Source: CAVUOA01 sp963742955 (GTDB taxonomy: Bacteria > Bacteroidota > Ignavibacteria > Tepidaquicellales > OLB5). From it: a DNA stretch of 64,000 bases. The notes under the pieces were generated by a model that was not told where the DNA came from, did no database searches, and saw only the letters and a list, made by a program, of their open reading frames with translations. The translations under genes and the position numbers were made by a program. This document shows positions 35,040-45,849 of the stretch, in pieces. The stretch lies in the NCBI GenBank assembly GCA_963742955.1, contig CAVUOA010000008.1, positions 1,860,001 through 1,924,000 on the forward strand. Reading direction: 5' to 3'. Position 1 is the stretch's first letter. Every line of letters begins with the position of its first letter.

Positions 35040-37928
35040 ATGAGGGTCAATACACTTTTAAAATTGGCTGCCCTTATTCTTTTTGCTACGTTTGCTTTTT
35101 TGCCCAATCTCATTTATTCGCAAACAACAGGTAGTATAGGTGGTACAGTAGTGGACAAGGACAAATTACCCTTAGTAGGAGCTATCGTAAAGATAGAAGG
35201 TACGCAGAGGGGTGCCGAGACCGATGCTAACGGTAAGTTTGTAATTTTGAATGTCGATGTAGGAACATATACAGTATTAGCTACTTACGTGGGCTACACC
35301 GGTTCAAAACAAACAGGTGTAAAAGTATCCGTAGACCAAAGAACGGAAGTCAACTTTGAGTTGTCAAGCGGAGCCGTTGTATTAGATACACTTGAGATAG
35401 TTGCACAAAGAAAAGGAATTGATGTTGAGCAAAGCGGCAGACTTGTTACAGAGCAGCAAATTGATAACCAGGGTATAAGGGGTATCCAGAATATTGCTGC
35501 TAAAACCTCGGGGGTTATCCAGGACGAAAAAGGCGGAGCTCTTAATATAAGAGGCGGCAGAAGCAGTGAAAACCTGATTATTGTAGACGGTGTTTCTACA
35601 ACAAACCCGATTGACGGTTCATCTACTGCTTATGTTTCGAACAGCTCGTTAAAAGAGATTTCTGTTTTAACTGGCGGTTTCGGAGCAGAATACGGAAATG
35701 CACTTAGCGGTGTTATAAACGTAACTACTAAAAGCGGTTCAAGCAATTACAGCGGTTCGGCAGAAGTAATTTCCGATGTACTTGCAGGAAATTGGATGAA
35801 GACAAACTCTCAGGGGTATAATCTTTACAATATCAATATAGGCGGTCCGTTAATTCCTACCAAAAGCCTTGCAAAGGTAATCAATTTCTATGGTGGTGCC
35901 GAAAGACAGTTCCAGCAGGTTGAATTCCCAAGCTGGGTTGCAGACCAGATTTGGTCAAACGGACAAATTCCTAACATCCCGCTGAAGCAATGGTCATATA
36001 ACGGCAGATTGAACATTGATTTATCGCAGATAAAGAATGCCAATATCCCCATTCAGGTAAAAGGCGGTTTTACTATTACAGATAAAAGTGACAGGTCATT
36101 CCAGGGTACTTTTTTGAAATATGACTCTGAAAGATGGAGATATAATAAAAACACAGATTACCAGTTTTACGGCAGACTGGTTCACAATGTTTCTTCAAAA
36201 TTCTTCTATGAATTACAGGCAAATTATTACAGAACCAAAGGCGAGTTTGGAGACCCCGTATTTCAGGATAACTGGTTTGCAGTAGGCGATACCGCGCAAA
36301 ACACACAAAATCCTGTTATAGGACTTCAGACAATGGGTGGTGAACTCCCGTTGGATCCTACAGGCGTATTCAGAGTTTACAGTGCGCCGTATAATTTTTT
36401 CCAGAGAACGGATATAAGCTACATCGGCGGAAAACTTGACGCAACACTGGCTCTTCTTACCAAAAAGGTAGGAAACCATGAAGTTAAGTTTGGCGGTGAG
36501 TTCAGATACCATACATTGAAAAAAATGGTTTTCTACACACCTTCTGTAGCTCAAAACAATTATGCGAAACCGGATACTCTTAGCCCGGCAGATTTGGCTA
36601 AGTTTATTCAATCCCAGATTGACCTTTGGTATTCCGGTTCAGGTGCAAGACTCAAAGGGTACGGTTACCAGATACAGGACCAGTTCGGCAATCAGATTGT
36701 AACCGGCGATGATGCAAATGCGAAACACCCTATAGTAGGTGCTTTCTATATAAGAGATAAGGTTGATTTCCCTGATTTCTCGTTTAACGGCGGAATCAGA
36801 ATTGATTACCTTGATGTAAATTCAGAAATCCTGAAGGATATACATAATGTAATCGGTGCGGACGGGGTACTGCTCTCTAACGATGATTATCAGAAGAGCA
36901 AACCAACAATTACAGTCAGCCCAAGGCTTGGTTTCTCGTTCCCTGTAACAGATAAAACAGTTTTCCATGCACAGTACGGCAAATTTATACAGATGCCGCC
37001 ACTTGATTATTTGTATTTGAACAGGGTTGCTTTTGCTCAGTTCTTTGCTACATCTTTGCAGGATGTTGCTGAGAACTCATCTCTGAAACCTGAAAGACAG
37101 ACATCTTATGAGGTTGGAATAAAACAGCGTGTCGGAGATTATTTGGATTTGGGTGTTACTGCATATTATAAAGAGACCCAGGACCAAATCGGAATTAACA
37201 GAGTAATTGCTTCACCCACTGTTCCTGTGGGATATACTATTTATATGAATTCGGATTTTAGTGTTTCCAGAGGTTTGGATTTTTATTTAAGCTTAAGGAG
37301 ATTCAATAGAATTGCAGTTGATGTTGCTTATACACTATTATACGCGTCAGGTACAGGTTCGGATCCTAATCAAAAGCTCAACCTGGTAAACCAGACTACC
37401 GATTATCCTAACTTTACATTTCCTCTTGATTTTGACCAGAGACACACTGGAAGCATTAACCTTGATTACAGGTTCGGCGGCGATAATGATGTTCCCAAAG
37501 GGTGGACCGGCCAGATTCTTAAGAATTTAGGATTAAACGTTTTATTCGCTTTTAACAGCGGCAGACCGTATACTAGCAGAACATTGCCAACCCAGCCTTT
37601 TAATCCTTCATCGGGAACGGCAACATCTACGAAGAATGGTGTCTACCGTAACTGGAACTTCAGTATTGATTTAAAACTTGATAAAACAGTGAAAATATGG
37701 AAGACAAACTGGAATTTCTACGTATATGTTATAAATCTGCTGAATTCTGAATTAGTTAATAATGTCTGGGAATCGACAGGAAGACCTGATGATGACGGTT
37801 ATTTAAATACTCCTGCTGCAGCAAATGCTTCGCAGGCGTATATAGACAATTACAGATTGAGAATTAAGAACCCATTCAATTGGGGTCCGCCTCGTCAGGT
37901 AAGATTCGGTATAAGACTGGATTTTTAA
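35040..37928 (+). CDS. TonB-dependent outer membrane receptor with carboxypeptidase-like domain
   Basis: 962 residues, intact. Signal peptide 1-27; a carboxypeptidase-D-like regulatory domain at about 31-118 (GSIGGTVVDKDKLPLVGA); plug at about 130-230 (GGRSSENLIIVDGVSTTNP and G-G-F-G-A-E-Y-G-N-A-L-S-G-V-I-N-V); then the beta-barrel, ending in an aromatic residue (RFGIRLDF), as outer-membrane barrels do. It takes up a substrate, or acts as a T9SS-era adhesin channel, driven by TonB. No SusD partner follows; the next gene is an unknown surface protein. GGAGG precedes the ATG. Substrate unknown. Confidence 0.9.
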   Translation: MRVNTLLKLAALILFATFAFLPNLIYSQTTGSIGGTVVDKDKLPLVGAIVKIEGTQRGAETDANGKFVILNVDVGTYTVLATYVGYTGSKQTGVKVSVDQRTEVNFELSSGAVVLDTLEIVAQRKGIDVEQSGRLVTEQQIDNQGIRGIQNIAAKTSGVIQDEKGGALNIRGGRSSENLIIVDGVSTTNPIDGSSTAYVSNSSLKEISVLTGGFGAEYGNALSGVINVTTKSGSSNYSGSAEVISDVLAGNWMKTNSQGYNLYNINIGGPLIPTKSLAKVINFYGGAERQFQQVEFPSWVADQIWSNGQIPNIPLKQWSYNGRLNIDLSQIKNANIPIQVKGGFTITDKSDRSFQGTFLKYDSERWRYNKNTDYQFYGRLVHNVSSKFFYELQANYYRTKGEFGDPVFQDNWFAVGDTAQNTQNPVIGLQTMGGELPLDPTGVFRVYSAPYNFFQRTDISYIGGKLDATLALLTKKVGNHEVKFGGEFRYHTLKKMVFYTPSVAQNNYAKPDTLSPADLAKFIQSQIDLWYSGSGARLKGYGYQIQDQFGNQIVTGDDANAKHPIVGAFYIRDKVDFPDFSFNGGIRIDYLDVNSEILKDIHNVIGADGVLLSNDDYQKSKPTITVSPRLGFSFPVTDKTVFHAQYGKFIQMPPLDYLYLNRVAFAQFFATSLQDVAENSSLKPERQTSYEVGIKQRVGDYLDLGVTAYYKETQDQIGINRVIASPTVPVGYTIYMNSDFSVSRGLDFYLSLRRFNRIAVDVAYTLLYASGTGSDPNQKLNLVNQTTDYPNFTFPLDFDQRHTGSINLDYRFGGDNDVPKGWTGQILKNLGLNVLFAFNSGRPYTSRTLPTQPFNPSSGTATSTKNGVYRNWNFSIDLKLDKTVKIWKTNWNFYVYVINLLNSELVNNVWESTGRPDDDGYLNTPAAANASQAYIDNYRLRIKNPFNWGPPRQVRFGIRLDF

Positions 37929-37975
37929 TTCAGAATAGTTAATATAAGAATTTTATAACTTTACAATTATTTGAA

Positions 37976-40900
37976 ATGAGAATTTTAAACAAATATATCT
38001 TAATACTGATTATAATCGGTTTAAGTTCACTTGTTTATTCAAAGCCGAGGGAAGGCAATTATCCTGTTCCCAATAATATTGCGCCTCCCCGTAATCCGGT
38101 GCCCAACGTGGTTATACAACAAGTGCAGTTAAACGCCAATAACATTGCTTCATGGTTTTATAACACCGGCATTTTCAACCAGGACTTAAGGGTTGCAAAC
38201 ACACCGGGTTTGGAATGGCCTAAAGGGAGCAATAAATTTGCTTGTTTTACAGCAGGCCTTTCAATGGGAGCTTATGTTGGTAATGAATTAAGAGAGGCAA
38301 TGTGTTCATATAAAGGAGAATATGCTCCGGGATATGTTGATAACAGTTCCGGTCAGCCTGTTGCAATAACAGACTCAAGATTTAGAATTTACAAGGTTAC
38401 TTCAACAAGCAATGGTAATGACCCTGATTATGCTCAATGGGGCGATATGGTTCCCTTTGGCGCGCCTTATGTTGATATTAATCAGAATGGTCATTACGAT
38501 CCGGGAATTGATAAACCCGGAAGAAAAGATGCAGCAATGACATTGTTTGCATGTATGACCGACGGATTTCCCGGCGAACACAAAATCGGTGAAGGTTTCG
38601 GAGGCGGTACTGCTCCTTTATTTGTCGAGCTTCACTTCACAGCCTGGGCATACACTTCGCCCGGTCTTGAAGATATTCAATTTATAAATTGGGTTGTAAT
38701 TAATAAGAATGTTGTGCCGTGGACAAAGACTTATATGGGTGTGACAGTTGATCCTGACCTCGGATGTGCGGATGATGACTATATTGGATGCGATACTTCT
38801 AAGGATATGGGATTCGTTTACAACGGAGATAATGATGATAACTGCGGAAGTTACGCATATGGTCCGAATCCACCCGCTTTTGGAATGGATTATTTTACAA
38901 GTCCGGTAAATTTAGCGTTAGCCCGCCTGAAACTATTAGGGTTAACATCTTTTGTATATTTTACAAATACAAGTACACCCGGACCCGCATGTGAAAAAGA
39001 CCCGAACGGTGAATATATTCCTGCATATTACCTGCTGCAGGGATATAAAGAAAGATCAGAGTCCTTGGCTTGTTCCTCCCGGGAGGAGATTCTGCACATA
39101 TAACTAAATACTGTTATCCGGGTGACCCGGAGAGCAGGTAATGGCTGGACAGAAGGAGCTCCCGGTAATCCTTCCGGCTCAATACAAAACTGCGGCGGAC
39201 TTAACAGGTACAGCAAGTTCCTGTTAACCCGGTAGGTGACAGGAGATTTATATTTAATTCGGGTGCCGATAATTTTAAAGTAAATCCAAATGATACTCAA
39301 AATATTATTCTTGCACAGTTTGTTGCCAGAGGGTCAAGTAACCTGAATTCTGTAACCAAGTTAAAACAGCTTGACGTTGTAGCACAGAAAATATTTGATG
39401 CTCATTTTAACGTAATTCCTCCTCCGCCTCAGCCTGTAGTAAGTACAAGTATCCAGCAGATTAGCAGACAGAGGAACTTTCAGTGTTACATTCTCATGGA
39501 CTGATTTGTCGGAATCTTACAAGTTCTGGGATACATTATTCCAACGACCTAACGATTCTGCTTTTTATAAATTTGAAGGGTATGAAATTTACGAAATAAA
39601 AAAATCAGCAAACACATTACCTGACCTCTCAAAACCTGAAACGATTAACGATGATATCAAGCTCATGGTATTGTATGATAAAGTGGATACAGTTGGTGTT
39701 TTAATTGATACATTTGTGACCGGAACTACCCCCAGCGGTCAGGAACAACTGTAGCTCCATTCCCGGTAATTCCTATCTATCAAAACAAGTATTCCGCAGG
39801 GTTTCCCGAATACAGGTTTGACAAGAAGCATTACAATTACGAAAACTAAATATGACCAGGAGTACAGCGGAAACACAGACTTGATTTACGGCAATACATA
39901 TAAATTTGCAATAATGGCTTATGCATATAATACTAAGCCTCTAAGAGGACAGTCTGTAATTCGTAACTCATTGCTTGGCAGTGTTATTACAATTACACCT
40001 GAAGCGCCGCCGGCAGGCACCAGTATACTATTTAAAGAATGGCGATACTTTGAATACGAACAGACGCGACCTTGGTGTTATTCCGATTATAAAAGACCAG
40101 GAAGTGCTGAAAATGCAAGTTACAGAATTGTGTTTAATAATCCCGACACAACTTATAATGTTCTTCGTTCTTTCGATAATTGGAATAAGTCAGGAATATG
40201 TTGAAAACAAATCTCAAATTTATTCCGGGTAAATGCGTCCGCTGAAGATTCATCAAGGATACATGATGGAATTTTATTCAGAGTTAATAAAATCAGATTT
40301 ACTTCCGGTACTCCCTCAGGAAATTATACTGGTAATGTTGGTGTAATTTCTGACTTAACTCAAACTCTAACAAGGGACAGCATCCAGACAAGGTACAGCG
40401 GATGGGATTATAATCCACCTGAAAACAGGTATCTTGAAGGAAGTAAATATATACTTGAAATAACGAGACCCTGGCAGTCAGTTTCCATGAGTCTTTCATA
40501 CCCGACAAGAGATACATATAGAGGATTCAGGTTCGGCTCATAACCCGGAAGATCTTGAGGAAGGTGAAAATAGTATTCACCGGCTATGGAAGCGGACAGC
40601 AGGCATACCAGGTATCTTGCAACAAACCAGACAACGTTATACCTATCAGGATATGAAAGAAGTTCCGTTTAAGGTTTATGAGATAGACTGAGACTGACGG
40701 TAGTGCAAATCCAAGACAGCTTAATTGTGCATTCCTGGAATATAGTGATACTACGGTAGATCCGCACTTAGTACTGACGGTAAATGGGATCCCACAGCCG
40801 ATACTTTAGGCGGAAAAGAAATATTTTACATTCTTCAAGTCAAATTATGAGTCCAACCCGAATACCTTCTATACACTGACAACCTGCTTCTGCATCAGGG

Positions 40901-41410
40901 GAATTTTGATATATATTATATTTGGTCACCTAAACTGATTTCTCAGGGAGCAACGTTTACTCCAAATGACCAATTCATTATTTATCCGTATACAGTTACT
41001 CGTCCTTACATTGTACAGGGACACCCGCTGTATTACCAGATAGAATCCAAGGCTCCTTCAATTGGTGACCCCAATCATCGCAGCGCAGAACAATGATTTG
41101 AGTAAGATTACAATGTGTACCGAATCCTTATTATGGATTTAATTCACTAGAGACACCCACAACCGGAAGGTTCATTACCTTTAGAAGATTACCCAAACAG
41201 TGCTCCATAAAAATATACTCTATTAATGGAGACCTGATAAAAACTCTTGAGAAAAATGATAATAATTCCACTTTACAGTGGGATATGACGAATGTTGTAG
41301 ATGTTCCCATAGCTTCGGGTATTTATATTTGTTTGATTGATGCACCCGGAATCGGAACAAAGGTATTGAAAGCCGCGATATTTACGCCACAAGAAAGGAT
41401 TGACTTTTAG
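37976..41410 (+). pseudogene. Large secreted surface protein, many frameshifts
   Basis: The first 360 residues (37976-39060) read cleanly: signal peptide (MRILNKYILILIIIGLSSLVYS) and an Asn/Gly-rich secreted domain. From about 39060 to 41100 the frame is lost more than a dozen times, yet similar-style protein appears piecewise in all three frames: FIFNSGADNFKVNPNDTQNI, ARGSSNLNSVTKLKQLD, LSESYKFWDTLFQRP, YGNTYKFAIMAYAYN, SGNYTGNVGVISDLTQTL. The last part, from about 41110, reads in one frame again: a VPNPYYGFN element, RFITFRRLPKQCSIKIYSI and a stop at 41410. The family, secreted proteins that end in a VPNPY beta-domain, is common in this phylum. It is either a real decaying gene or a badly determined stretch. 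Confidence 0.7.
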
Positions 41411-41427
41411 GGTTTAAAATAACTTTA

Positions 41428-41463
41428 GGAGGCTCATTCTGATTTAACATCAGATGAGCCTCC
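41428..41463 (+). terminator. Hairpin between the broken protein and the PorV-like gene
   Basis: GGAGGCTCAT(T)CTGA (41428-41442) pairs with TCAGATGAGCCTCC (41450-41463), one bulge. It is a stable stem but is followed by CAATAAAATC rather than a T run, so it may only attenuate. Confidence 0.5.
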
Positions 41464-41493
41464 CAATAAAATCTTTAAAGGAGAATTTTAAAA

Positions 41494-42527
41494 ATGAAAT
41501 TTAATTACACAAAAATAATCTTAATTTTGTTATTACTCGGTGTATCTTTCCAGCAGGGTTACTCTGGTCCGAGGACAAAACTAGGTACAATGGCCGCTCC
41601 GGAGTTATTGATACCCTTAGGTTCAATCGGTACTTCATTACAAGGTTCTAATATTGCAAATACGTATGGAGTTGATGCTATATATTGGAATCCGGCAGGA
41701 CTATCGCAGATTAAGCTATAACTCTTCAGAAATCATGTTTTCTCAGATGAACTATTTTGCCGGAATGAGCATGCAGTATGTTGCTGGCGGAATGAAAATC
41801 GGGAACTTAGGTGTTTTGGGTGTAACTCTAAGAAACCTTAATTTCGGAGACCCAATACCTGTTACAACTGAATATTATCCTGAAGGTACGGGAGAAACAT
41901 TCAGTCCTACTTACCTTATAGGTACTATAAGCTATGCTAAAGCTATGACCGATAAGGTTCGTTTCGGCACAACTGTAAAATTAATCAGCGAAAAAATTGA
42001 CAGAGTAAGTTCAACCGGCTATGCGTTCGATTTCGGCTTGCAGTATATTGCCGGAAAGAGCGGATTAAGTTTCGGTATTGCTCTTAAGAATCTTGGACCA
42101 TCTATGAGATTTGACGGTCCGGGTCTCGACAGGAATTTTACTGAAGGCGGTATATCAACAGTCAGAAGAGTAAATCTTCAGGACTTCGACCTGCCGACAA
42201 CACTTGATATTGGACTTGCTACCAGGTTACTTTTGCCAAGAACAATAATATCAGTATTTCAACTTCTTTCGAGAATTCAGGTTTTCCAGCGATGAATACA
42301 GGTTCGGACTTGAATATAACTATAATAATTATGTATACTTAAGAGGGGCAGCAACCGTATATCCCGATAAAGAAAAAGGTGAAGACTTGTTTGGTCCGTC
42401 ATTTGGCGCCGGAGTCAAGTATCCTTTTGGCGGTTTAACGCTTGCTTTCGATTATGCGTACAGAATTACAAAAGAGAGCGCTTTTGATACTCATAACCAA
42501 GTCTTTACTCTGCGTGTTGGTTTCTAA
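41494..42527 (+). CDS. PorV/PorQ-family outer membrane protein, two frameshifts
   Basis: AAAGGAG is 7 bases ahead of the ATG. The N-terminus is a signal peptide and then ANTYGVDAIYWNPAGLS, the hallmark of the UPF0164/PorV-PorQ family. The frame breaks near 41710 (GLSQIKL / YNSSEIMFSQMNYF) and 42285 (LPRTIIS / STSFENSGFSSDEYRFGLEY), after which it reads to a stop at 42527. The restored length is about 343 residues with a beta-barrel pattern and a final VFTLRVGF. PorV works with T9SS to release and anchor cargo, so its place among T9SS genes is natural. Breaks are probably consensus errors. Confidence 0.8.
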
Positions 42528-42546
42528 TTATTAATAAACAAACTTT

Positions 42547-42578
42547 AAGGACAATCTCTTTCGAGATTGTCCTTTTTT
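42547..42578 (+). terminator. Rho-independent terminator after the PorV-like gene
   Basis: A perfect 12-bp stem (42547-42558 with 42563-42574), 4-base loop TTTC, then T run. It ends 17 bases before the GWxTD gene, which must therefore start from its own promoter or read-through. Confidence 0.85.
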
Positions 42579-42590
42579 ATTCATAAAAAA

Positions 42591-43970
42591 ATGAAAACAA
42601 TATTAAAAGCTGCCCTGATTATTATATCCTCCGTTATTGTAGGAAATACATTTGCGGATGAACTCAGATTTGATTACGATTATTGCCTTTTCAGAAATGA
42701 TGACCAGAAGCTGTTCCTCGAACTGTATTACTCCTTTAGCCAGCAAAATCTAATATTTGTTAAAACTGATAACGGCTACGAAGCTGCAGGCGAACTGGAT
42801 TTGGTGGTATTTAACAAAAATGATAATAAAATTACTATACAAAAACAATTCAGGGTGCCTGTTTCCGTTACAGATACAGCCAATTATAATAAAACAGCAA
42901 ATCTCACTGGGCAGGTTAATTTGCTTCTCGATAGCGGCAGCTATTCATTTAAAATCAAAGCAAGCGATTTTAATAATTCCTCAGACAGCGCTTCTTTTGA
43001 AGATAATTTAGACCTAAACAGATTTCCCTCCAGCAATGTTGCCATAAGCTGTATCCAAATTGCTTCGAATATTCAAAAATCATCTGATAAAAACAGCGTT
43101 TTCTATAAAAATACACTGGATATAATCCCGAATCCGGACAGACTGTTCGGAAATAACCTGAAGAATCTGTATTATTATTTTGAATTGTATAACCTGAAAG
43201 ACCCTTATATTTCAAATGATTATTATATTGTCAGGGAGATAACCGATTTGAACGGAAATAAATTAAAATCACAGGAAAAGAAATACCTGCTGAAAAATGA
43301 ATCCAAGGTAGAATTCGGTTCTTTTGATGTATCAGACCTCCCCACTAACTCGTATAACCTTGTTATCAGGGTTGTTAACGATAAGAATAAAGATGCCGCA
43401 ATGAATTTGAAGAAATTCTTTGTCTATAATTCTGATTCTTCTAAAATTAATTATGATAAGTTTAAAGAAACTTACTTGCTGAGTGAGTATGCAAAGTATA
43501 CCGAAGAACAGCTTGATAATGAATTTCAGCTTGCTACTTATATTGTGACGGATGTTGAACGTCAACAGTATCAAAACCTGAAAGACCTCGAAGCGAAAAG
43601 GAAATTTATGTATGATTTCTGGAAAAACCGTGACGTTACCCCGTTAACACCTATAAATGAATTCAAGCTTGCATATTTTGACAGGGTTAAATATGCTAAC
43701 CAGCATTTTAAATTCGATTTTAACGAAGGATGGCAAACTGACCGCGGCAGGGTTTATATTGTTTACGGTAAACCAGATGATGTTGAACGATACCCGTTTG
43801 AAGCAGACCAGAGAGCTTACGAAATATGGAGGTATGATAATATTCAGGGTGGAGTGCAATTTGTTTTCGTTGATATGGGTAATGCTACCGGTGATTACGG
43901 TTTGGTTCATTCAACAGCCAGAAATGAGCTGAGAAACGATAATTGGCAGCTTAAATTGAAATTGAAATAA
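42591..43970 (+). CDS. GWxTD-domain protein
   Basis: I use the ATG of 42591, because the longer frame starts inside the terminator. 459 residues; signal peptide (MKTILKAALIIISSVIVGNT). The C-terminal domain (about 380-459) has F-N-E-G-W-Q-T-D-R-G-R-V-Y-I-V-Y-G-K-P-D-D, the GWxTD signature, a domain of unknown function found in Bacteroidota, Ignavibacteriota and Acidobacteriota, often next to secreted or membrane machinery. The first 370 residues are beta-rich (two tandem beta-sandwich-like units). It probably acts at the periplasm or outer membrane. Flanked by terminators on both sides, so a single-gene unit. Confidence 0.8.
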   Translation: MKTILKAALIIISSVIVGNTFADELRFDYDYCLFRNDDQKLFLELYYSFSQQNLIFVKTDNGYEAAGELDLVVFNKNDNKITIQKQFRVPVSVTDTANYNKTANLTGQVNLLLDSGSYSFKIKASDFNNSSDSASFEDNLDLNRFPSSNVAISCIQIASNIQKSSDKNSVFYKNTLDIIPNPDRLFGNNLKNLYYYFELYNLKDPYISNDYYIVREITDLNGNKLKSQEKKYLLKNESKVEFGSFDVSDLPTNSYNLVIRVVNDKNKDAAMNLKKFFVYNSDSSKINYDKFKETYLLSEYAKYTEEQLDNEFQLATYIVTDVERQQYQNLKDLEAKRKFMYDFWKNRDVTPLTPINEFKLAYFDRVKYANQHFKFDFNEGWQTDRGRVYIVYGKPDDVERYPFEADQRAYEIWRYDNIQGGVQFVFVDMGNATGDYGLVHSTARNELRNDNWQLKLKLK

Positions 43971-43992
43971 TTTACTTCAAATCTGTGAAAAT

Positions 43993-44027
43993 ACGCCATA
44001 TTCATCAATGAATATGGCGTTTGTTTT
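43993..44027 (+). terminator. Rho-independent terminator after the GWxTD gene
   Basis: Perfect 12-bp stem ACGCCATATTCA/TGAATATGGCGT (43993-44004 with 44009-44020), 4-base loop, then a T-rich run. Confidence 0.9.
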
Positions 44028-44134
44028 TACTGCTTTTTTTCTTTTTTTGTAAATGAACTAAAAAAAGGATTTTAAGATAGGAAATTATTTAAGATATTTA
44101 GAAATTATAGGTTTAGTAAAGTATTACGGAGTAA

Positions 44135-45055
44135 ATGAGATTCAAATACCATATATTTGCTGCTTCATTCGTAGTTTCACTCCTGCTGTGGATTTCGCTT
44201 AACCTGAACCTGAGCTACGAAATCGAGCGGACTGTGCCTGTTCATGTAAACGTTAACAGGCCATTTGCGGTTGCTAACGAGCTGCCCCTTGACCTGGATG
44301 TAAAAATTAAGGGGCGGGGCTGGACTTTGCTTCGGCTCTACACTTCATTTAATTTGAATTTCAATTACGATGTGTATGTTACCAAGAATGAACAGATAAC
44401 TATACTTACAAGACAGTACCTGAATGATAATTCAGTTTCGGGACAGAATCTTACGGTGACTTATGTTAAGCCGGAGTCTTTGTTTGTTAAAATCGGAAGA
44501 TATGAAGAGAAGTTCGTTAAGGTCATTCCAAGGGTTTATGTCGATTGCAAAGAGGGATATCAAACTGTAGGTTCCCCGCTTGTTGAACCCGACAGCATTA
44601 AAATAGGGGGGGCATCCCAAATACTGGACTCTATGAAGTTTATGTTTACAAAGGACCTAATTTATAAAAATGCCAGCTCGGGAATAAATGATGTAGTCAG
44701 GCTCTCAGACAGCCTTTCAAATATTTTATGGATGTCAACCGATAGAGTTATGCTAACTGTTAACGTTGAACTTAAAGCAGATAAGGAATTTCGCAATGTG
44801 GAAGTCAGGGTATCTAATCTGCCGGCAGATAAAGACGTTCTGCTGATTCCGCAAATACTTACTGTGAATGTAAAAGGCGGCGTTAACCAGCTTGCCAATA
44901 TGGATAAAAACAAGATAATTGCGGGAGTCGATTACAATGACCTCTTGCGCGATACAACGGGAGCAGTGAATCCTGTATTTACACTTCCCGAAGGAGTTAC
45001 GGTTGTATATTCCAAACCTGATAAAATTCAGTATGTGATTAAGAAAAAGTTTTAG
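44135..45055 (+). CDS. YbbR-like domain protein
   Basis: 306 residues. One membrane helix at about 8-28 (FAASFVVSLLLWISLNLN), then extracytoplasmic YbbR-type repeats: R-T-V-P-V-H-V-N, P-D-S-I-K-I-G-G, and F-R-N-V-E-V-R-V near the end. In Firmicutes, such proteins (CdaR) bind and regulate the diadenylate cyclase CdaA; in Bacteroidetes YbbR-like proteins lie in different contexts. No cdaA is in the window. No frameshift. It is followed by the CPBP gene after 9 bases, an operon. Confidence 0.85.
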   Translation: MRFKYHIFAASFVVSLLLWISLNLNLSYEIERTVPVHVNVNRPFAVANELPLDLDVKIKGRGWTLLRLYTSFNLNFNYDVYVTKNEQITILTRQYLNDNSVSGQNLTVTYVKPESLFVKIGRYEEKFVKVIPRVYVDCKEGYQTVGSPLVEPDSIKIGGASQILDSMKFMFTKDLIYKNASSGINDVVRLSDSLSNILWMSTDRVMLTVNVELKADKEFRNVEVRVSNLPADKDVLLIPQILTVNVKGGVNQLANMDKNKIIAGVDYNDLLRDTTGAVNPVFTLPEGVTVVYSKPDKIQYVIKKKF

Positions 45056-45064
45056 AACCAGCAT

Positions 45065-45835
45065 TTGAAAAAGTATATTTCGTCAGAATTCAGCTCACTG
45101 ATAACCGCAGTAAAAACTTTAAGCTTCAAAGAAAGTTTTATCTTTATTTCGGTTGCTTTTATAACATTTATATCAATGTACTATTCCACTCCTGGCTTTT
45201 TCAGGAGTATGTTTGAAACCGATGACCCAAAGTTTTATTCAACTGTTTATTGGTTTTCAGCTGACGGATTTCTAATGCTTGTTGTTCCGCTTCTCTTGAT
45301 TTTACTTGTATTAAAACGCAGACCGGCCGATTTCGGATTCAGAATCGGAGATTATAAATTCGGATTAATTTCCTCCGCAGTGTTTATTATTATTATGATT
45401 CCCGTAATATGGATTGCGTCCGGTTCGGAAACATTTGCCAGAGCTTATCCCCAGGGCGGAATAACAGTAAGAGAAAATATTCCCGTATTACTGTATTATG
45501 AGCTTTTTGTAGGGTTCTATATGCTTGCGTGGGAGTTTTTCTGGAGAGGGTATATGCTTTTCGGATTGAAGGAAAAATTCGGATTCTATGCAATTTTTAT
45601 TCAAATGATACCTTTTTTTATTTTACACAGAGGAAAACCGGAACTTGAAGTATTTGCTTCAATTTTTGCCGGGCTGATACTGGGCATTCAGGCGCTGAGA
45701 GCTAACTCTTTCATTTATTGCTTTATTGTACACTGGTCAATTATGATTTTTGTTGATACAATCTCCGTTTTAAGATATAAATCACAATCCTACGGAATAG
45801 GATTAGCCGCTTTACAAAAATTATTCTTTAATTAA
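45065..45835 (+). CDS. CPBP-family intramembrane protein with altered EExxxR motif
   Basis: 256 residues from a TTG start, with seven or so membrane segments. The three CPBP (Abi/CAAX) motifs are recognisable: W-E-F-F-W-R-G (first Glu of EExxxR changed to Trp), F-F-I-L-H and H-W-S-I-M-I-F-V-D. The second Glu, the Arg and both His are kept. Members are intramembrane metalloproteases or, in some lineages, bacteriocin-immunity proteins; whether this one is still catalytic is unclear. It is closely linked to the YbbR gene upstream and pdxJ downstream. Confidence 0.75.
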   Translation: MKKYISSEFSSLITAVKTLSFKESFIFISVAFITFISMYYSTPGFFRSMFETDDPKFYSTVYWFSADGFLMLVVPLLLILLVLKRRPADFGFRIGDYKFGLISSAVFIIIMIPVIWIASGSETFARAYPQGGITVRENIPVLLYYELFVGFYMLAWEFFWRGYMLFGLKEKFGFYAIFIQMIPFFILHRGKPELEVFASIFAGLILGIQALRANSFIYCFIVHWSIMIFVDTISVLRYKSQSYGIGLAALQKLFFN

Positions 45836-45849
45836 TAAATAAATTCTTT

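Noticed and set aside
37976..41410. Several separate small genes in this span
   Set aside because: The short frames at 39506, 39818 and 39975 continue one another's protein in the right order and none has its own ribosome site or start, so they are pieces of one broken gene.
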